A stretch of DNA of 64,000 nt from Emticicia sp. BO119 (GCF_013912375.1 NZ_JACETV010000003.1:519209-583208); one strand, 5' to 3'; shown: positions 45,835 to 55,444, counted from the first letter of the stretch. Numbers and translations: made by a program. The notes: generated by a model not told the origin, from the sequence alone.

Positions 45835-47676
45835 ATGAAATCAGTACTACTCTATTGGGTTCTGTGTAGTATCGTTTTTTCAATAAGCACTCATGCCCAA
45901 CACAGGATTGAGTATTTCAGAGATGTAAGCAAGCAGTTGCCTGCCCATGTAATTGCCCGGCAGACATTTCAGCCACTTGAAGATAACCTCATTAATTTCG
46001 GACAAGACAGTGCCAATCACTGGCTAAGAGTATCTATTCATAATAATAGCAGACATCATGAAAAATACTTTTTTGAAATCGCCTTTGTATGGCTCGATTC
46101 TGTGGCCTTCTACCGGCAGAATCTTACGCTTATCCAATCACTTACCTGGCAAACACCTTTGCCCGAAAGGCTGTACCCTCACCGTAACTTTATTCTCCCG
46201 GTCTTGCTGAAACCCCACAGCGACACCACTTTGTATGCCAGATTCTATAAAAAACGAATGCTGATTAAAGGGGAAGCAAATATTGAGAGCGAAGAAGCCT
46301 TTTTCTCTGACCGTATTGCAGATACAGGCTATTACAGTTTCTTTACGGGTATTGTGGCCATTGTTTTTATTTTTGCAATGGCCATCTTTTTTACCACCAG
46401 AGACCAGGTCTACCTGTACTATGCCGGATATGTACTGTTTTTGCTGGGCTATACCATTACTGGTGCTGGCTTTTTTCTGCCGGCTTATCAAAAGGGGATT
46501 GGATTCATCTCGGCTTCCGAACTCCGTAACTGGATGCTGTTCGCTTCATTGATATTTCTGATGCTGTTTATCAAAAATTATGTAATGGGTGGGCAAAGAT
46601 TAAGCCGTACTAATAGGATAATCTGGCGCATAACTCTTGGGCTTCTATTGGCATTAACCGTTCAAAGGGCAGTACTCGTTTATTTTCAACAAACCGATGG
46701 TTTTCAGCCTTATATCATATTGGCTTGCATGGTATGCTGTTTTTTATTGTTGATTGTGCTTACCTTTTATTTTGTTGTTTATGCTTATTTCAACAATATC
46801 AACGCCACACTGGCCAAAAACTACCTGATTGGCATTACCCCTTTCTTTCTATTCGGAGTTTTTTCTTATTTCCGTACTTTTGAACTTATTGAACATAACT
46901 GGCTGCTCGACCAGAAGGTCCAGGTGGCTTGCGTGGTTTTTGACATCGTAGTATTGATGTTCGGTCTGAGTATCCGTTATAAGGCTTTGCGCGAAGAAAA
47001 AGAAAAACAGGCCCGGCTGGCGCTTGAAAACAAACTCACTTTGCAATACGAAAAAGAACGGATCAGTCGAGACCTCCACGATAGCGTAGGCTCACAGCTA
47101 ACCATAGTGGCAACCAGCCTTGATGCTGCTACATATCTGGCACATAAACAGAAACTTGAACCTCAGAAGCTCGAAAAAATCAATGAAAATGTGCGTGAAG
47201 CTGTACAGAATCTGCGTGATACCATCTGGGCTACACACCAGACATCCATCAGTTTAGATGATTTCGATAAACGCCTGCGTAATTACATACTCAATGCAAT
47301 TGAAGATAAATTATCCGTAAGTATCAATCTTAAATTGAATAATCCGGCTATAAGTATTAGTTCCATGCAGGCAATTAATCTTTTCAGGGTTATTCAGGAG
47401 GCTATTCAGAATGTACTGAAACATGCACAAGCCTCGAAGATCAGCATTACCTGTGAACAAACCGAAGGTGAAATCAGCATAACTATCAGTGATAATGGTA
47501 TTGGTATGGCAGAAGCCCCCACCAAAAACACAGAATCTTACGGAGTCAGGAATATGCGAAACAGAATAGATGAGGTTAAAGGAAAATTCATGATTGAATC
47601 AGTAACAGGTGGTGGCACTACAATTAGTATAGTTCTGCCCATTTATACGGCAATTGCCGTATTGGATGAGGGATAA
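45835..47676 (+). CDS. Sensor histidine kinase, 7TM-DISM type
   Basis: A 613-residue kinase. Residues 1-22 are a signal peptide and about 30-150 a 7TMR-DISMED2-type periplasmic beta domain (DSANHWLRVSIHNNS), which often binds carbohydrates or other small ligands. About 165-385 are seven membrane helices (7TMR-DISM_7TM). A short coiled coil (ALREEKEKQARLALENKLTL) leads to a HisKA_3 dimerisation domain with ERISRDLHDSVGSQL (phospho-His415). The HATPase domain has the N box (QEAIQNVLKHA), ISDNGIGM and a glycine-rich TGGGTTISIVLP end. It is paired with the NarL-type regulator 35 bp downstream. Confidence 0.93.
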   Translation: MKSVLLYWVLCSIVFSISTHAQHRIEYFRDVSKQLPAHVIARQTFQPLEDNLINFGQDSANHWLRVSIHNNSRHHEKYFFEIAFVWLDSVAFYRQNLTLIQSLTWQTPLPERLYPHRNFILPVLLKPHSDTTLYARFYKKRMLIKGEANIESEEAFFSDRIADTGYYSFFTGIVAIVFIFAMAIFFTTRDQVYLYYAGYVLFLLGYTITGAGFFLPAYQKGIGFISASELRNWMLFASLIFLMLFIKNYVMGGQRLSRTNRIIWRITLGLLLALTVQRAVLVYFQQTDGFQPYIILACMVCCFLLLIVLTFYFVVYAYFNNINATLAKNYLIGITPFFLFGVFSYFRTFELIEHNWLLDQKVQVACVVFDIVVLMFGLSIRYKALREEKEKQARLALENKLTLQYEKERISRDLHDSVGSQLTIVATSLDAATYLAHKQKLEPQKLEKINENVREAVQNLRDTIWATHQTSISLDDFDKRLRNYILNAIEDKLSVSINLKLNNPAISISSMQAINLFRVIQEAIQNVLKHAQASKISITCEQTEGEISITISDNGIGMAEAPTKNTESYGVRNMRNRIDEVKGKFMIESVTGGGTTISIVLPIYTAIAVLDEG

Positions 47677-47711
47677 ATAAGATAGTACTTTGTAAAATAT
47701 TATTCGCCTGT

Positions 47712-48374
47712 ATGAGTATTATCAGCATTGGTCTTGTAGACGACAACCCTGTTTTATTAGGAAACATCAGTCATAACCTCTCGGTTTTTGAGGAGTTGAG
47801 GATTGATTTTACTGCCGTAAACGGGGCTGACGCTTTGGAGAAACTTAGTAAACATAGTCCTGATATTATACTGATGGACATTGAAATGCCTGTTATGGAT
47901 GGTATTGAAGCTACGTGGGAGATAAAAAAAAGGAATCCGTCTCAGAAAATAATGATGCTGACAGTGCTTGACCGTGACGACAAAATTTTTGAGGCCATCA
48001 AAGCAGGTGCATCAGGGTACTTACTGAAAGACGAAAAGCCGACCAGAATACTAAAAAGCATAGAAGAACTGATGGACGGTGGCGCACCGATGTCGCCGAT
48101 TATTGCGGCCAGGACTCTTGATATTTTACGAAGTCAGACTATTACAGAAGCACCGTCAGTAGCTTATCCTTCACCTGAATCATTCAATTTATCTAAAAGA
48201 GAAATCGAAATCCTTGAAAAGATTGCCGCCGGATTAAGCTACACCCAGATTGCCGACGAGTTATTTATTTCTGCCAGAACTACTCGCAAGCATACCGAAA
48301 ATATCTATCAGAAACTCCATGTCCATTCAAAATTAGAAGCCGTGCAACTGGCAAAGAAGAATAAGTGGGTGTAA
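47712..48374 (+). CDS. NarL/LuxR-type response regulator
   Basis: A 220-residue two-domain regulator. The receiver domain (1-125) has the acidic pocket IGLVDDNPV, the phosphoacceptor Asp56 in IILMDIEMPVMDGIEATWEI, the switch Thr in MMLTVLDRDD and Lys in GYLLKDE. The C-terminal domain (155-220) is a LuxR-type helix-turn-helix: LSKREIEILEKIAAGLSYTQ, IADELFISARTTRKHTENIY. It is the likely phosphorylation partner of the upstream HisKA_3 kinase. The sequence TACTTTGTAAA precedes both genes (see findings). Target genes are unknown. Confidence 0.94.
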   Translation: MSIISIGLVDDNPVLLGNISHNLSVFEELRIDFTAVNGADALEKLSKHSPDIILMDIEMPVMDGIEATWEIKKRNPSQKIMMLTVLDRDDKIFEAIKAGASGYLLKDEKPTRILKSIEELMDGGAPMSPIIAARTLDILRSQTITEAPSVAYPSPESFNLSKREIEILEKIAAGLSYTQIADELFISARTTRKHTENIYQKLHVHSKLEAVQLAKKNKWV

Positions 48375-48386
48375 GAAAACTTATCA

Positions 48387-49217
48387 TTAATTAGTCTCCC
48401 CATTATCAACCCGACTCTCCAATTGTTTCTGTATAGAGTTGGATACATTTGAAAGAAAATCATAGCCCGTTAAATCTTCCAGGGCGTCAACACTCAACCG
48501 ATATTCTCCCCAATTGCTTTTGATTGACTGACGGTTAGGGATTTTTATGGCAACTACCCGTGTTTCACTATTTACTCTATCAATATCATTATCTCCTAAA
48601 GGTAAAATTACAATTACTTTCCACAGAGATTCAGGTACTACCACTTTCCCTTCCAGTGTTTTAGTTGTACCACCATTGCTGCCAGAGCCACCTTGCCCCA
48701 GCACACCTGCTACTATATATAGTTCATTTCCGACAGAAGCCAGTTTTCTGCAATAGGTTTCCAGCGCCACCCATGTATCTCTATTGCTATTAGGTGATTG
48801 CGGAACTATGTTAGTCATCAGATACGTCGCTTCATTATCTGTCTCAGACCTGTCTCTGTCAGCAGACGGACATAGATGCCCTCTATCAAAACCCGAACCC
48901 ACATAATCGCTTGTTTTTACTTTATACCAGCTCTCCGGTAAGGAATCGTCAGACCTGAAATTTTCTGCCCTTGTGGCATCGCCTTTCCAAGCCATAGACA
49001 AATGCCATGCTACCCAGTTAGCGGTTCCTCTTGAACGATTATAAGATAAGGCAAATTGCGTTTTTTCCATCAGGAAATTATTCTCATTTGTTCGGGCATC
49101 AGACGGATTCCCCATAGCAAGATTGTTATCCCTTCCTGCAATGATTGAATCCTTTTCGCAGGAGAAAATAAGAATACATAAAAACAGAACTATAGGGATT
49201 CGTTTTTGCATGATCAA
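48387..49217 (-). CDS. DNA/RNA non-specific endonuclease, lipoprotein
   Basis: A 276-residue beta-beta-alpha-metal nuclease with lipoprotein signal (FLCILIFSCEKDS). The motif GFDRGHLCPSADR (DRGH 111-114, catalytic His114) and the Mg-binding Asn in TNIVPQSPNSNRDTWVALE are intact. ALSYNRSRGTANWVAWHLS starts the domain. It cuts single- and double-stranded DNA and RNA without sequence specificity, outside the cytoplasm, probably for nutrient use. An alternative start two codons later (49211) is equally good. It is co-directional with the 49234 gene, which ends 16 bp upstream. Confidence 0.9.
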   Translation of the reverse strand: MIMQKRIPIVLFLCILIFSCEKDSIIAGRDNNLAMGNPSDARTNENNFLMEKTQFALSYNRSRGTANWVAWHLSMAWKGDATRAENFRSDDSLPESWYKVKTSDYVGSGFDRGHLCPSADRDRSETDNEATYLMTNIVPQSPNSNRDTWVALETYCRKLASVGNELYIVAGVLGQGGSGSNGGTTKTLEGKVVVPESLWKVIVILPLGDNDIDRVNSETRVVAIKIPNRQSIKSNWGEYRLSVDALEDLTGYDFLSNVSNSIQKQLESRVDNGETN

Positions 49218-49233
49218 GAGTTTTCTTTACTTC

Positions 49234-51951
49234 CTACTTCAATTTCACCGACCACACCTCAAACCGTGTCTTGTTAGTATTGTAAATAAAGAGTTTATTG
49301 TAGGCTTCTGAATACGAGACCGCAGGTAAGGCCGTAGCAGCAAGAGGTTTATCGCCTAACATCTGACCTTTAAAATCAAATAATGTATTATTCTTTCCGT
49401 CGAAAATGCCTACAAAGCGTAAATCATTACCCAAATCAAAATATCGTAACTGTGATTTCATAAAATTGGTACTACCTATCTCTATAATCGGGCCACCTTG
49501 CTTACTCATAATCAGTAATGAGGTAGGTGTACGGCGGACAATCAGCCAGTCTTTATGATTCTGGTCGAAAATCACCTCAAATACTGTGGCTTTATCAGGT
49601 CGTTCTAACTGAATATTGGCTGCACTCAGCGAATTACCATTCATATCCACTTTCTTTAACTCGCCGGTTTCTGAGATGAGCGCAATAATAGAGTTTTTAC
49701 CCTGCCCCTCTTCTATGACCATTTCTGCCGGACGAGCCGACAACGGAACTATCGGGAAGCCTTTCAGAAACGGCCCCGCTTCATAAATTACGTTCAGTGT
49801 ACCGTCTTTTTGCAGAATTGCCAGATAAGTATTGTTTTTGAACTTTACAGGCTGAATCCTGATAATATCTGTCAGATGCACGGGTGTTCTGACACGGTTA
49901 ATCTTCTGTGTTTCTTCATTAATAATATATACATTACCTCCGTCGTCGGCCACATATATTTTTGTTTCGCTGGCGGCAACAGCTCTGATCGACCCGTTGA
50001 AATCTATATCGGCATAATTAGCCATCAGACCAGTCTGGTTTTCTCTCGTAAAAAACAGGAGCTTATCGGCTGTAGTAGCTAAATAATGCAAAGCCCCATT
50101 CTGAAAATAATCGGTTGGTAACAAATATGTACTCGTCAGCGGCTGGCCTATAGGGATCTGATTGATTTCTTTAGCCGAATTACTAAGCAAAACAGCCTGA
50201 CCGTCAGCTCGCTGCAATAGAATTTCCTCTGATGTGTTATAAGCATTTTTAATAATGAAGGGCTTGCCCATAAAGGCTGTGCCAGTGCTGAGGCTATCCT
50301 GCAAAAAGAAACGATTGACCAGAACTTCTTTCTGGGTTTGCGGCACTTTTTCTATCAGGAGTTTGGTACCGAAAGTATTGTTAATAACGAAGTTTTCTAC
50401 TGCCACAAAGCGGAGGTCTTTGGCTCTTTGCTCATGCTTGATGGTACTGCTTCGCCATTTTTGAGGTAAAGAGTAATAAAGATTGTTCCAGATTCTTTGC
50501 GGGCTGATAATAGCTGTAACCTGTGCCTGCGGACGAAGCTTCTTTACAAAATCTGTATAAATATTAGATTTTGCCCAGGTTTGTCCGAAATTCAGTTTGT
50601 TAAGATATTCGCGCATGGCATCGTCATCGCTCGAAAGAATCATATAATCGCCAATCTGTGTATAATAGCAATCGGCAAAACCTCTGAAAACAGAGCCAAA
50701 AAGCAAAGCCGGAAGCTGACTTATCTGGATATTCCGCACATAATTATTCAGATAGCTGAAAGGCTGAGGTTTAAAGTAAGAAGAGAGTTTCCCGGCATCA
50801 TCGGCCAGGTCATCAAACATATTAAGTGCCTCGGCAGGATCATCAGTTTTAATGAGTAGTATCTTTTTTGAGGGTTCATCGGCTGAGGTTTCCATTTCAC
50901 ATAATACCACCTCGTTTTTCAGAATAGAATACAGGCTGGTGAGATTTACGCCTAAAAAGCGGTTCAGGCTATCTCTTTCTGCTAACAATGTCTGTTCGTT
51001 TCCTCTGAAATAATTATTAAAATCCTGCGCTAACTTTGTTTTATTTTTAAAACTGATACGGAAGGTGATGGCTGTATTTTCAGGAATCAGGTCTGTACAG
51101 GTGAAAGGTTGGGGCATTTGCTGGCTGAAAATACCCAGAAAAGGAATGGTATTGGTGCCCTGCGAATAAATATAGGCTGAAACGGTATTGGGTATTTTAG
51201 GTTTTTCAAAAACAATATCGGGATTTCTTGGTGTGATATTACCAAAAAACTCTATCAGGTTTGGTGACAGTTGCGAGGGCAGGATGTCGGCCACATCTTG
51301 CAGATTCCGGCTCTTGAAATAAATATGGGCGATACCCCTTCGGCTTTCTTTGAAAGGCATACTTTCTAAGGGTGTTCCTAATTTGATACGATTCACTACT
51401 TCTTCTAACAGTACTTTTGAGCCACTGCAAATCAGGAAATCATCATAAACTAAAAAATTAAACAATAGCTGATTATTGACTGAATATAATTCTTCTAATC
51501 TGACACCCCTGTAGTTGCGCCCGTATGCTTTCCTTTTTGCTGGGTCTGGAGTAGCTAATTGATGCAGGAAACTGGCGTCACCAAAAGCACCTGCCGGAAT
51601 ATATACGATGTATTCAAGATTCTTTTTGGTTTCCCGATGAAGCGAGTAAGTAATGCGTTTTTTATAGAGAAATTTCTGGGCTGTGGCAGAGTCGTCAATG
51701 CTATGGGCAATCTGTTTCAGTGGTTGAAGCGCATCATAAAAAAAAGGAATATCAGCCAATTGTGTAGAATCGAGCTCTTTCTTATTGAAAAGTGAATGTT
51801 GAATTTGCGAACTTTCGACCACCAGAAAAGCGTTGTCAGGAATATAATTCCAGGCATCCCTACGGGGAGCAAACCAGATGCGGTAAGCTATGTATATCGC
51901 CACCAATGCCAACAGGGCGTTGATATACCACAGGTATTTTGTTCGTATCAT
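49234..51951 (-). CDS. Large membrane-anchored protein with DUF3352-like and propeller-like parts
   Basis: A 905-residue protein anchored by one N-terminal helix (YLWYINALLALVAIYIAYRIWF in part), with the rest outside the cytoplasm. Residues 35-540 resemble DUF3352-type proteins: IPDNAFLVVESSQ, then long alternating segments with ENTAITFRISFKN and YYTQIGDYMILSSDDDAMRE. Residues 590-905 are beta-strand repeats of a WD/PQQ-like propeller kind (AASETKIYVADDGGNVYIIN, KNTYLAILQKDGTLNVIYEA). No catalytic motif is visible. Likely a scaffold or envelope-quality protein; function unknown. Confidence 0.65.
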   Translation of the reverse strand: MIRTKYLWYINALLALVAIYIAYRIWFAPRRDAWNYIPDNAFLVVESSQIQHSLFNKKELDSTQLADIPFFYDALQPLKQIAHSIDDSATAQKFLYKKRITYSLHRETKKNLEYIVYIPAGAFGDASFLHQLATPDPAKRKAYGRNYRGVRLEELYSVNNQLLFNFLVYDDFLICSGSKVLLEEVVNRIKLGTPLESMPFKESRRGIAHIYFKSRNLQDVADILPSQLSPNLIEFFGNITPRNPDIVFEKPKIPNTVSAYIYSQGTNTIPFLGIFSQQMPQPFTCTDLIPENTAITFRISFKNKTKLAQDFNNYFRGNEQTLLAERDSLNRFLGVNLTSLYSILKNEVVLCEMETSADEPSKKILLIKTDDPAEALNMFDDLADDAGKLSSYFKPQPFSYLNNYVRNIQISQLPALLFGSVFRGFADCYYTQIGDYMILSSDDDAMREYLNKLNFGQTWAKSNIYTDFVKKLRPQAQVTAIISPQRIWNNLYYSLPQKWRSSTIKHEQRAKDLRFVAVENFVINNTFGTKLLIEKVPQTQKEVLVNRFFLQDSLSTGTAFMGKPFIIKNAYNTSEEILLQRADGQAVLLSNSAKEINQIPIGQPLTSTYLLPTDYFQNGALHYLATTADKLLFFTRENQTGLMANYADIDFNGSIRAVAASETKIYVADDGGNVYIINEETQKINRVRTPVHLTDIIRIQPVKFKNNTYLAILQKDGTLNVIYEAGPFLKGFPIVPLSARPAEMVIEEGQGKNSIIALISETGELKKVDMNGNSLSAANIQLERPDKATVFEVIFDQNHKDWLIVRRTPTSLLIMSKQGGPIIEIGSTNFMKSQLRYFDLGNDLRFVGIFDGKNNTLFDFKGQMLGDKPLAATALPAVSYSEAYNKLFIYNTNKTRFEVWSVKLK

Positions 51952-51997
51952 AAGAAAGCGACGTAATTCTTTATAAAGTTGGCGTTTAATGCCTGAA

Positions 51998-52040
51998 CTA
52001 CTTTTAAACGCAAAAGTTTAAAACTTTAAAAGTAGATTTG
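51998..52040. promoter_or_regulatory. Palindrome and -7 box in the mnmE divergent promoter region
   Basis: CTACTTTTAAA (51998-52008) is repeated exactly inverted at 52025-52035, with AAAGTTTAAAACTTT palindromic DNA between. A TAGATTTG -7 box for rightward transcription (52033-52040) overlaps the right arm, 92 bp before the mnmE start. No good -33 box is present. The palindrome lies between divergent genes and could be an operator. Confidence 0.5.
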
Positions 52041-52131
52041 CAAAAATAAATAAATTTTAATCAAATTTCCTTGAAATCCAGCCAATTTGCTCAATAGTTA
52101 TGACTTAATGGTGGGGGTTTAGTCAATAAAT

Positions 52132-53502
52132 ATGGTTCAGTCAGACACAATCTGTGCATTAGCCACGCCACAAGGCGTTGGGGCTATCGGGGTAATCCGG
52201 GTTTCGGGTGAACGGACTTTTGAAATTGTAAACAACATTTTCAAAGGAAAAGATTTGACTCAGGTTGAATCCCATACCATCCATTTTGGCACAATTAGGG
52301 ACTATTCTCAAAATCTACAGGGAAAAATCATCGACGAAGTCCTGCTTTCAGTATTTAAAACTCCACGCAGTTTTACTAAAGAAGACATAATAGAAATATC
52401 ATGTCATGGTAGTGATTATATCATTAAATATATTCTCAAGTTACTTATCCAGAATGGTTGCCGGATGGCAAAGCCAGGTGAGTTTACACAAAGAGCATTC
52501 CTGAACGGACAGTTCGACCTCGTGCAAGCTGAAGCAGTAGCCGATCTTATTGCCGCCGACTCAGAAGCTGCGCACAAAACTGCTTTAAACCAAATGCGCG
52601 GTGGGTTCTCTACACAATTAAAAGCCTTACGGGAAGAGTTAGTGCATTTTGCTTCGTTAGTAGAACTGGAACTGGATTTTGGTGAAGAAGATGTAGAATT
52701 TGCCGGACGAGATGATTTAAGACATTTAATATTGAAAATTCAGAATTTTCTGAAAAAATTAATAGATTCTTTTGATGCAGGAAACGTAATCAAAGAGGGT
52801 ATTCCTGTAGCCATTATCGGCCCACCCAATGCCGGGAAATCGACTTTATTAAATATCCTGCTCAACGAAGACAAAGCCATTGTGACTGACATTGCCGGAA
52901 CCACCCGTGATGTAATCGAAGACATACTTTTTATAGGCGGCATCAAATTCCGTATTATCGACACGGCAGGTATCCGCGAAACCAAAGATGTAGTAGAAAC
53001 CATCGGCATCGAACGCTCGAAACAGGCGATGGAAAAAGCAGAAATCATCATTCTGCTTTTCGAAAACGAAATCGATCAGCTTTTCTTAGCCAATATTTTT
53101 GCGGAGATGATTAAAGACAAGGAGGTGATTTGGGTAAGAAATAAGATTGATTTAGCAGGTGCCTTTAATTCGGCAGAAGTTGCCTCTACACCTATTTCAA
53201 CAATCCATATTTCAGCCAAAAACAATATTGGTATCGAAGAGTTGCAAGGCGTCATAGTAGCGAAAGCAAAATTAAAGAAGCAATCAGACACGATGCTCAC
53301 CAACCTACGCCATTACGAGCATTTGGTCAAGGCGCATGATGCTTTAGGAGAAGTGCTAAATGGATTAAGTTCAGGCATTACAGGGGATTTTCTGGCGCAG
53401 GATATTCGATTATCTTTATACCATTTAGGAGAAATAACCGGACAAATAACCACAGATGATCTACTGGCGAATATTTTTAGTAAGTTTTGTATTGGAAAGT
53501 AA
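52132..53502 (+). CDS. mnmE: tRNA modification GTPase MnmE
   Basis: A 456-residue GTPase that, with MnmG, makes 5-carboxymethylaminomethyluridine at wobble position 34 of certain tRNAs. The N-terminal folate-binding domain (1-118) includes DTICALATPQGVGAIGVIRV and GEFTQRAFLNGQFDLVQAEA. The G domain is inserted in the helical domain: Walker A GPPNAGKS (230-237), TTRD (257-260), DTAG (277-280) and NKID. The C-terminal CIGK (Cys453) is the conserved active end. Full length. An integrative element begins just downstream of its terminator. Confidence 0.97.
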   Translation: MVQSDTICALATPQGVGAIGVIRVSGERTFEIVNNIFKGKDLTQVESHTIHFGTIRDYSQNLQGKIIDEVLLSVFKTPRSFTKEDIIEISCHGSDYIIKYILKLLIQNGCRMAKPGEFTQRAFLNGQFDLVQAEAVADLIAADSEAAHKTALNQMRGGFSTQLKALREELVHFASLVELELDFGEEDVEFAGRDDLRHLILKIQNFLKKLIDSFDAGNVIKEGIPVAIIGPPNAGKSTLLNILLNEDKAIVTDIAGTTRDVIEDILFIGGIKFRIIDTAGIRETKDVVETIGIERSKQAMEKAEIIILLFENEIDQLFLANIFAEMIKDKEVIWVRNKIDLAGAFNSAEVASTPISTIHISAKNNIGIEELQGVIVAKAKLKKQSDTMLTNLRHYEHLVKAHDALGEVLNGLSSGITGDFLAQDIRLSLYHLGEITGQITTDDLLANIFSKFCIGK

Positions 53503-53545
53503 TCGGGCAAAATAAAGCAATAACAACATTATAAAAAAACACCAT

Positions 53546-53571
53546 AAAGCCTTGATATTCAAGGCTTTTTT
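53546..53571 (+). terminator. Rho-independent terminator of mnmE
   Basis: A perfect 10-bp stem (AAAGCCTTGA at 53546-53555 with its complement at 53559-53568) and a T run end the mnmE transcript, 43 bp past the stop codon. Core chromosomal features end here and AT-rich element DNA begins. Confidence 0.9.
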
Positions 53572-53622
53572 ATTATTCATACTATTATTTATTTTGTTTT
53601 ATTATCTGGTTATTTTGATTAG

Positions 53623-53643
53623 ATTTGTACCTTATTTGTACCT
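53623..53643 (+). repeat. Tandem ATTTGTACCT repeats near the element's left end
   Basis: ATTTGTACCT occurs at 53623-53632 and again at 53634-53643, an 11-bp period, so both copies face the same side of the helix. They lie 80-100 bp upstream of the excisionase-like gene. They could be arm sites for the integrase or excisionase, or an operator. A TAGATTTG promoter-like box overlaps the first copy. Confidence 0.45.
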
Positions 53644-53722
53644 CAAACGGATTTTATAACAGAGTCCGTATTTTTTGCGAAATTATGGCACATATAGACA
53701 CACTAGTAAACATTAAGACACA

Positions 53723-54277
53723 ATGAGTTCACATATTCAAATTAATAGAATTTGCCAACATTGTGGTAAGGAGTTCATTGCTCGTACAACTACCACTTCG
53801 TATTGTTCGCATAAGTGTAATAGTTCAGCATATAAAGCTAAAACAAGAAAAGCCAAAATAGAAAAAAGTAATGAGCAAGTTCAACTTGTCAAAAGTAAAC
53901 CTGTAGAAGATTTAAAATTTAAAGCATTCCTCAGTATTGCAGATACAAGCAAACTTCTAGGAATTAGCCGACGTACAATTTACCGAATGATTGAAAGGGG
54001 TGAAATGATTATTGCTAAGGCTGGTAGACGGAGCATTTTAAGACGTTCAGATATTGATAATTTGTTCGATAATCCTACAACAATAATTCCTAAAATTAAA
54101 TATACACAAACTGAATATGATATTTCTGACTGTTATAATATGCAGGAAATTCAGGATAAGTTTGGCGTGTCTGGAAAGGCATTGTATGGAATCATAAAAC
54201 GAAATAATATTCCTAAACTCCCAAAAGGAAAATTTGTATATGTACCTAAAGTTATGATTGATAAGATACTAAATTAA
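53723..54277 (+). CDS. Zinc-ribbon plus helix-turn-helix protein, excisionase-like
   Basis: A 184-residue protein. Residues 8-35 hold a four-cysteine zinc ribbon (CQHCGKEF, then YCSHKCNSSAYKAK; Cys 11, 14, 28, 32). Residues about 70-120 are a MerR/excisionase-type HTH_17 domain: FLSIADTSKLLGISRRTIYRMIERGEMIIAKAGRRSILRRSDID in pieces, the usual DNA-binding domain of Bacteroidota element excisionases. A second HTH-like part follows (YNMQEIQDKFGVSGKALYGI). It lies 7 bp upstream of the integrase and is probably coexpressed with it, steering excision. Confidence 0.8.
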   Translation: MSSHIQINRICQHCGKEFIARTTTTSYCSHKCNSSAYKAKTRKAKIEKSNEQVQLVKSKPVEDLKFKAFLSIADTSKLLGISRRTIYRMIERGEMIIAKAGRRSILRRSDIDNLFDNPTTIIPKIKYTQTEYDISDCYNMQEIQDKFGVSGKALYGIIKRNNIPKLPKGKFVYVPKVMIDKILN

Positions 54278-54284
54278 CCTATCT

Positions 54285-55433
54285 ATGGCTACTAAAGTTA
54301 CTCTAAGGCAAAAAACAATTTCTGATGGTAAAGAAAGTCTATATTTAGACTTCTATCCTCCTATCCCCAATCCCAAAACAGGCAAACTAACGCGTCGAGA
54401 AGTTTTAAAGCTATATATCTCTAAAAAGCCTAAAAATCCAATTGAAAAACAGAGTAATAAAGAAACACTACAAATTGCAGAGCAAATAAGAGCTAAATGG
54501 CAAAATGAATTGAATAAGCCAGAAATCTATACTGAACAGGAAAAAGAAAGGCTAAGATTAAAAGAAATAGGAGAAGGAAATTTTGTAGCATACTTTAAGA
54601 AATTAGTGAACAAACGTAAAGGTTCTAATTATGATAATTGGACTTCTGCTTATTTATATCTGGAAGCTTTCACAGATGGAAATGTAAAATTCGCTGACCT
54701 TAATCAAAGATTTTTTGAAGACCTCAAAGAATACCTGCTAACTACTAAAAGTAATAAAAGCGATAAAGTTAATCTTTCTCAAAACTCAGCAGTATCTTAT
54801 TTTGGGAAGATAAAAGCAGCCCTTAAACAGGCTTTTAAAGATGGTTTCTTGCAAATAGACCTGAATACAAAAATACAGCCTCTAAAGCCTTTGGAGACGC
54901 ATAGAAGTGTACTGACGCTTGAAGAAATCAATCAACTTATAAAAACAGATTGTAAAAATCCTCTTTTAAAGAAAGCAGCAATATTTTCAGCACTTACAGG
55001 GTTAAGGCATAGTGACATAAAAAAGCTAATTTGGAATGAAATAGAATATATAGAAGGGAATGGTCACTTTATCAAATTTATACAGCAAAAGTCTAAAGGC
55101 GCCGAAATGATGCCAATATCAGCCCAAGCATATAATTTATTAGGTGAACGTCAAGAACCGAATAAGAAAGTTTTTGAAGGTCTTAAATACTCCGCCTATG
55201 AGAATCAACTTTTAAGAGATTGGATTATAAAAGCTGGCATTAATAAAGAGATTAAATTTCACTCTTTTCGTCATAGTTACGCTGTTTTGCAATTAAGTTT
55301 AGGAACTGACATATATACTGTTTCCAAGATGCTAGGACATAGAGAACTGAAAACTACGCAGATTTATACAAAGATTGTTGATGATACAAAACGAAAAGCA
55401 GCTGATACTATAAAGTTTGATTTTAACTTCTAA
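54285..55433 (+). CDS. Tyrosine-type site-specific integrase
   Basis: A 382-residue tyrosine recombinase of the Bacteroidota element type. Residues 1-80 are an Arm-DNA-binding domain with LYLDFYPPIPNPKTGKLTRR, 95-190 a SAM-like core-binding domain and 205-380 the catalytic domain. All key residues are visible: Arg241 in ALTGLRHSDIKKL, Lys around 269, HSFRH (His326, Arg329), GHRELKTTQIYTK (His352 and the nucleophile Tyr361). It should integrate and excise the element, probably at the site beside mnmE. It is the second gene of a probable three-gene unit. Confidence 0.93.
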   Translation: MATKVTLRQKTISDGKESLYLDFYPPIPNPKTGKLTRREVLKLYISKKPKNPIEKQSNKETLQIAEQIRAKWQNELNKPEIYTEQEKERLRLKEIGEGNFVAYFKKLVNKRKGSNYDNWTSAYLYLEAFTDGNVKFADLNQRFFEDLKEYLLTTKSNKSDKVNLSQNSAVSYFGKIKAALKQAFKDGFLQIDLNTKIQPLKPLETHRSVLTLEEINQLIKTDCKNPLLKKAAIFSALTGLRHSDIKKLIWNEIEYIEGNGHFIKFIQQKSKGAEMMPISAQAYNLLGERQEPNKKVFEGLKYSAYENQLLRDWIIKAGINKEIKFHSFRHSYAVLQLSLGTDIYTVSKMLGHRELKTTQIYTKIVDDTKRKAADTIKFDFNF

Positions 55434-55444
55434 CAAAAGAGAAT

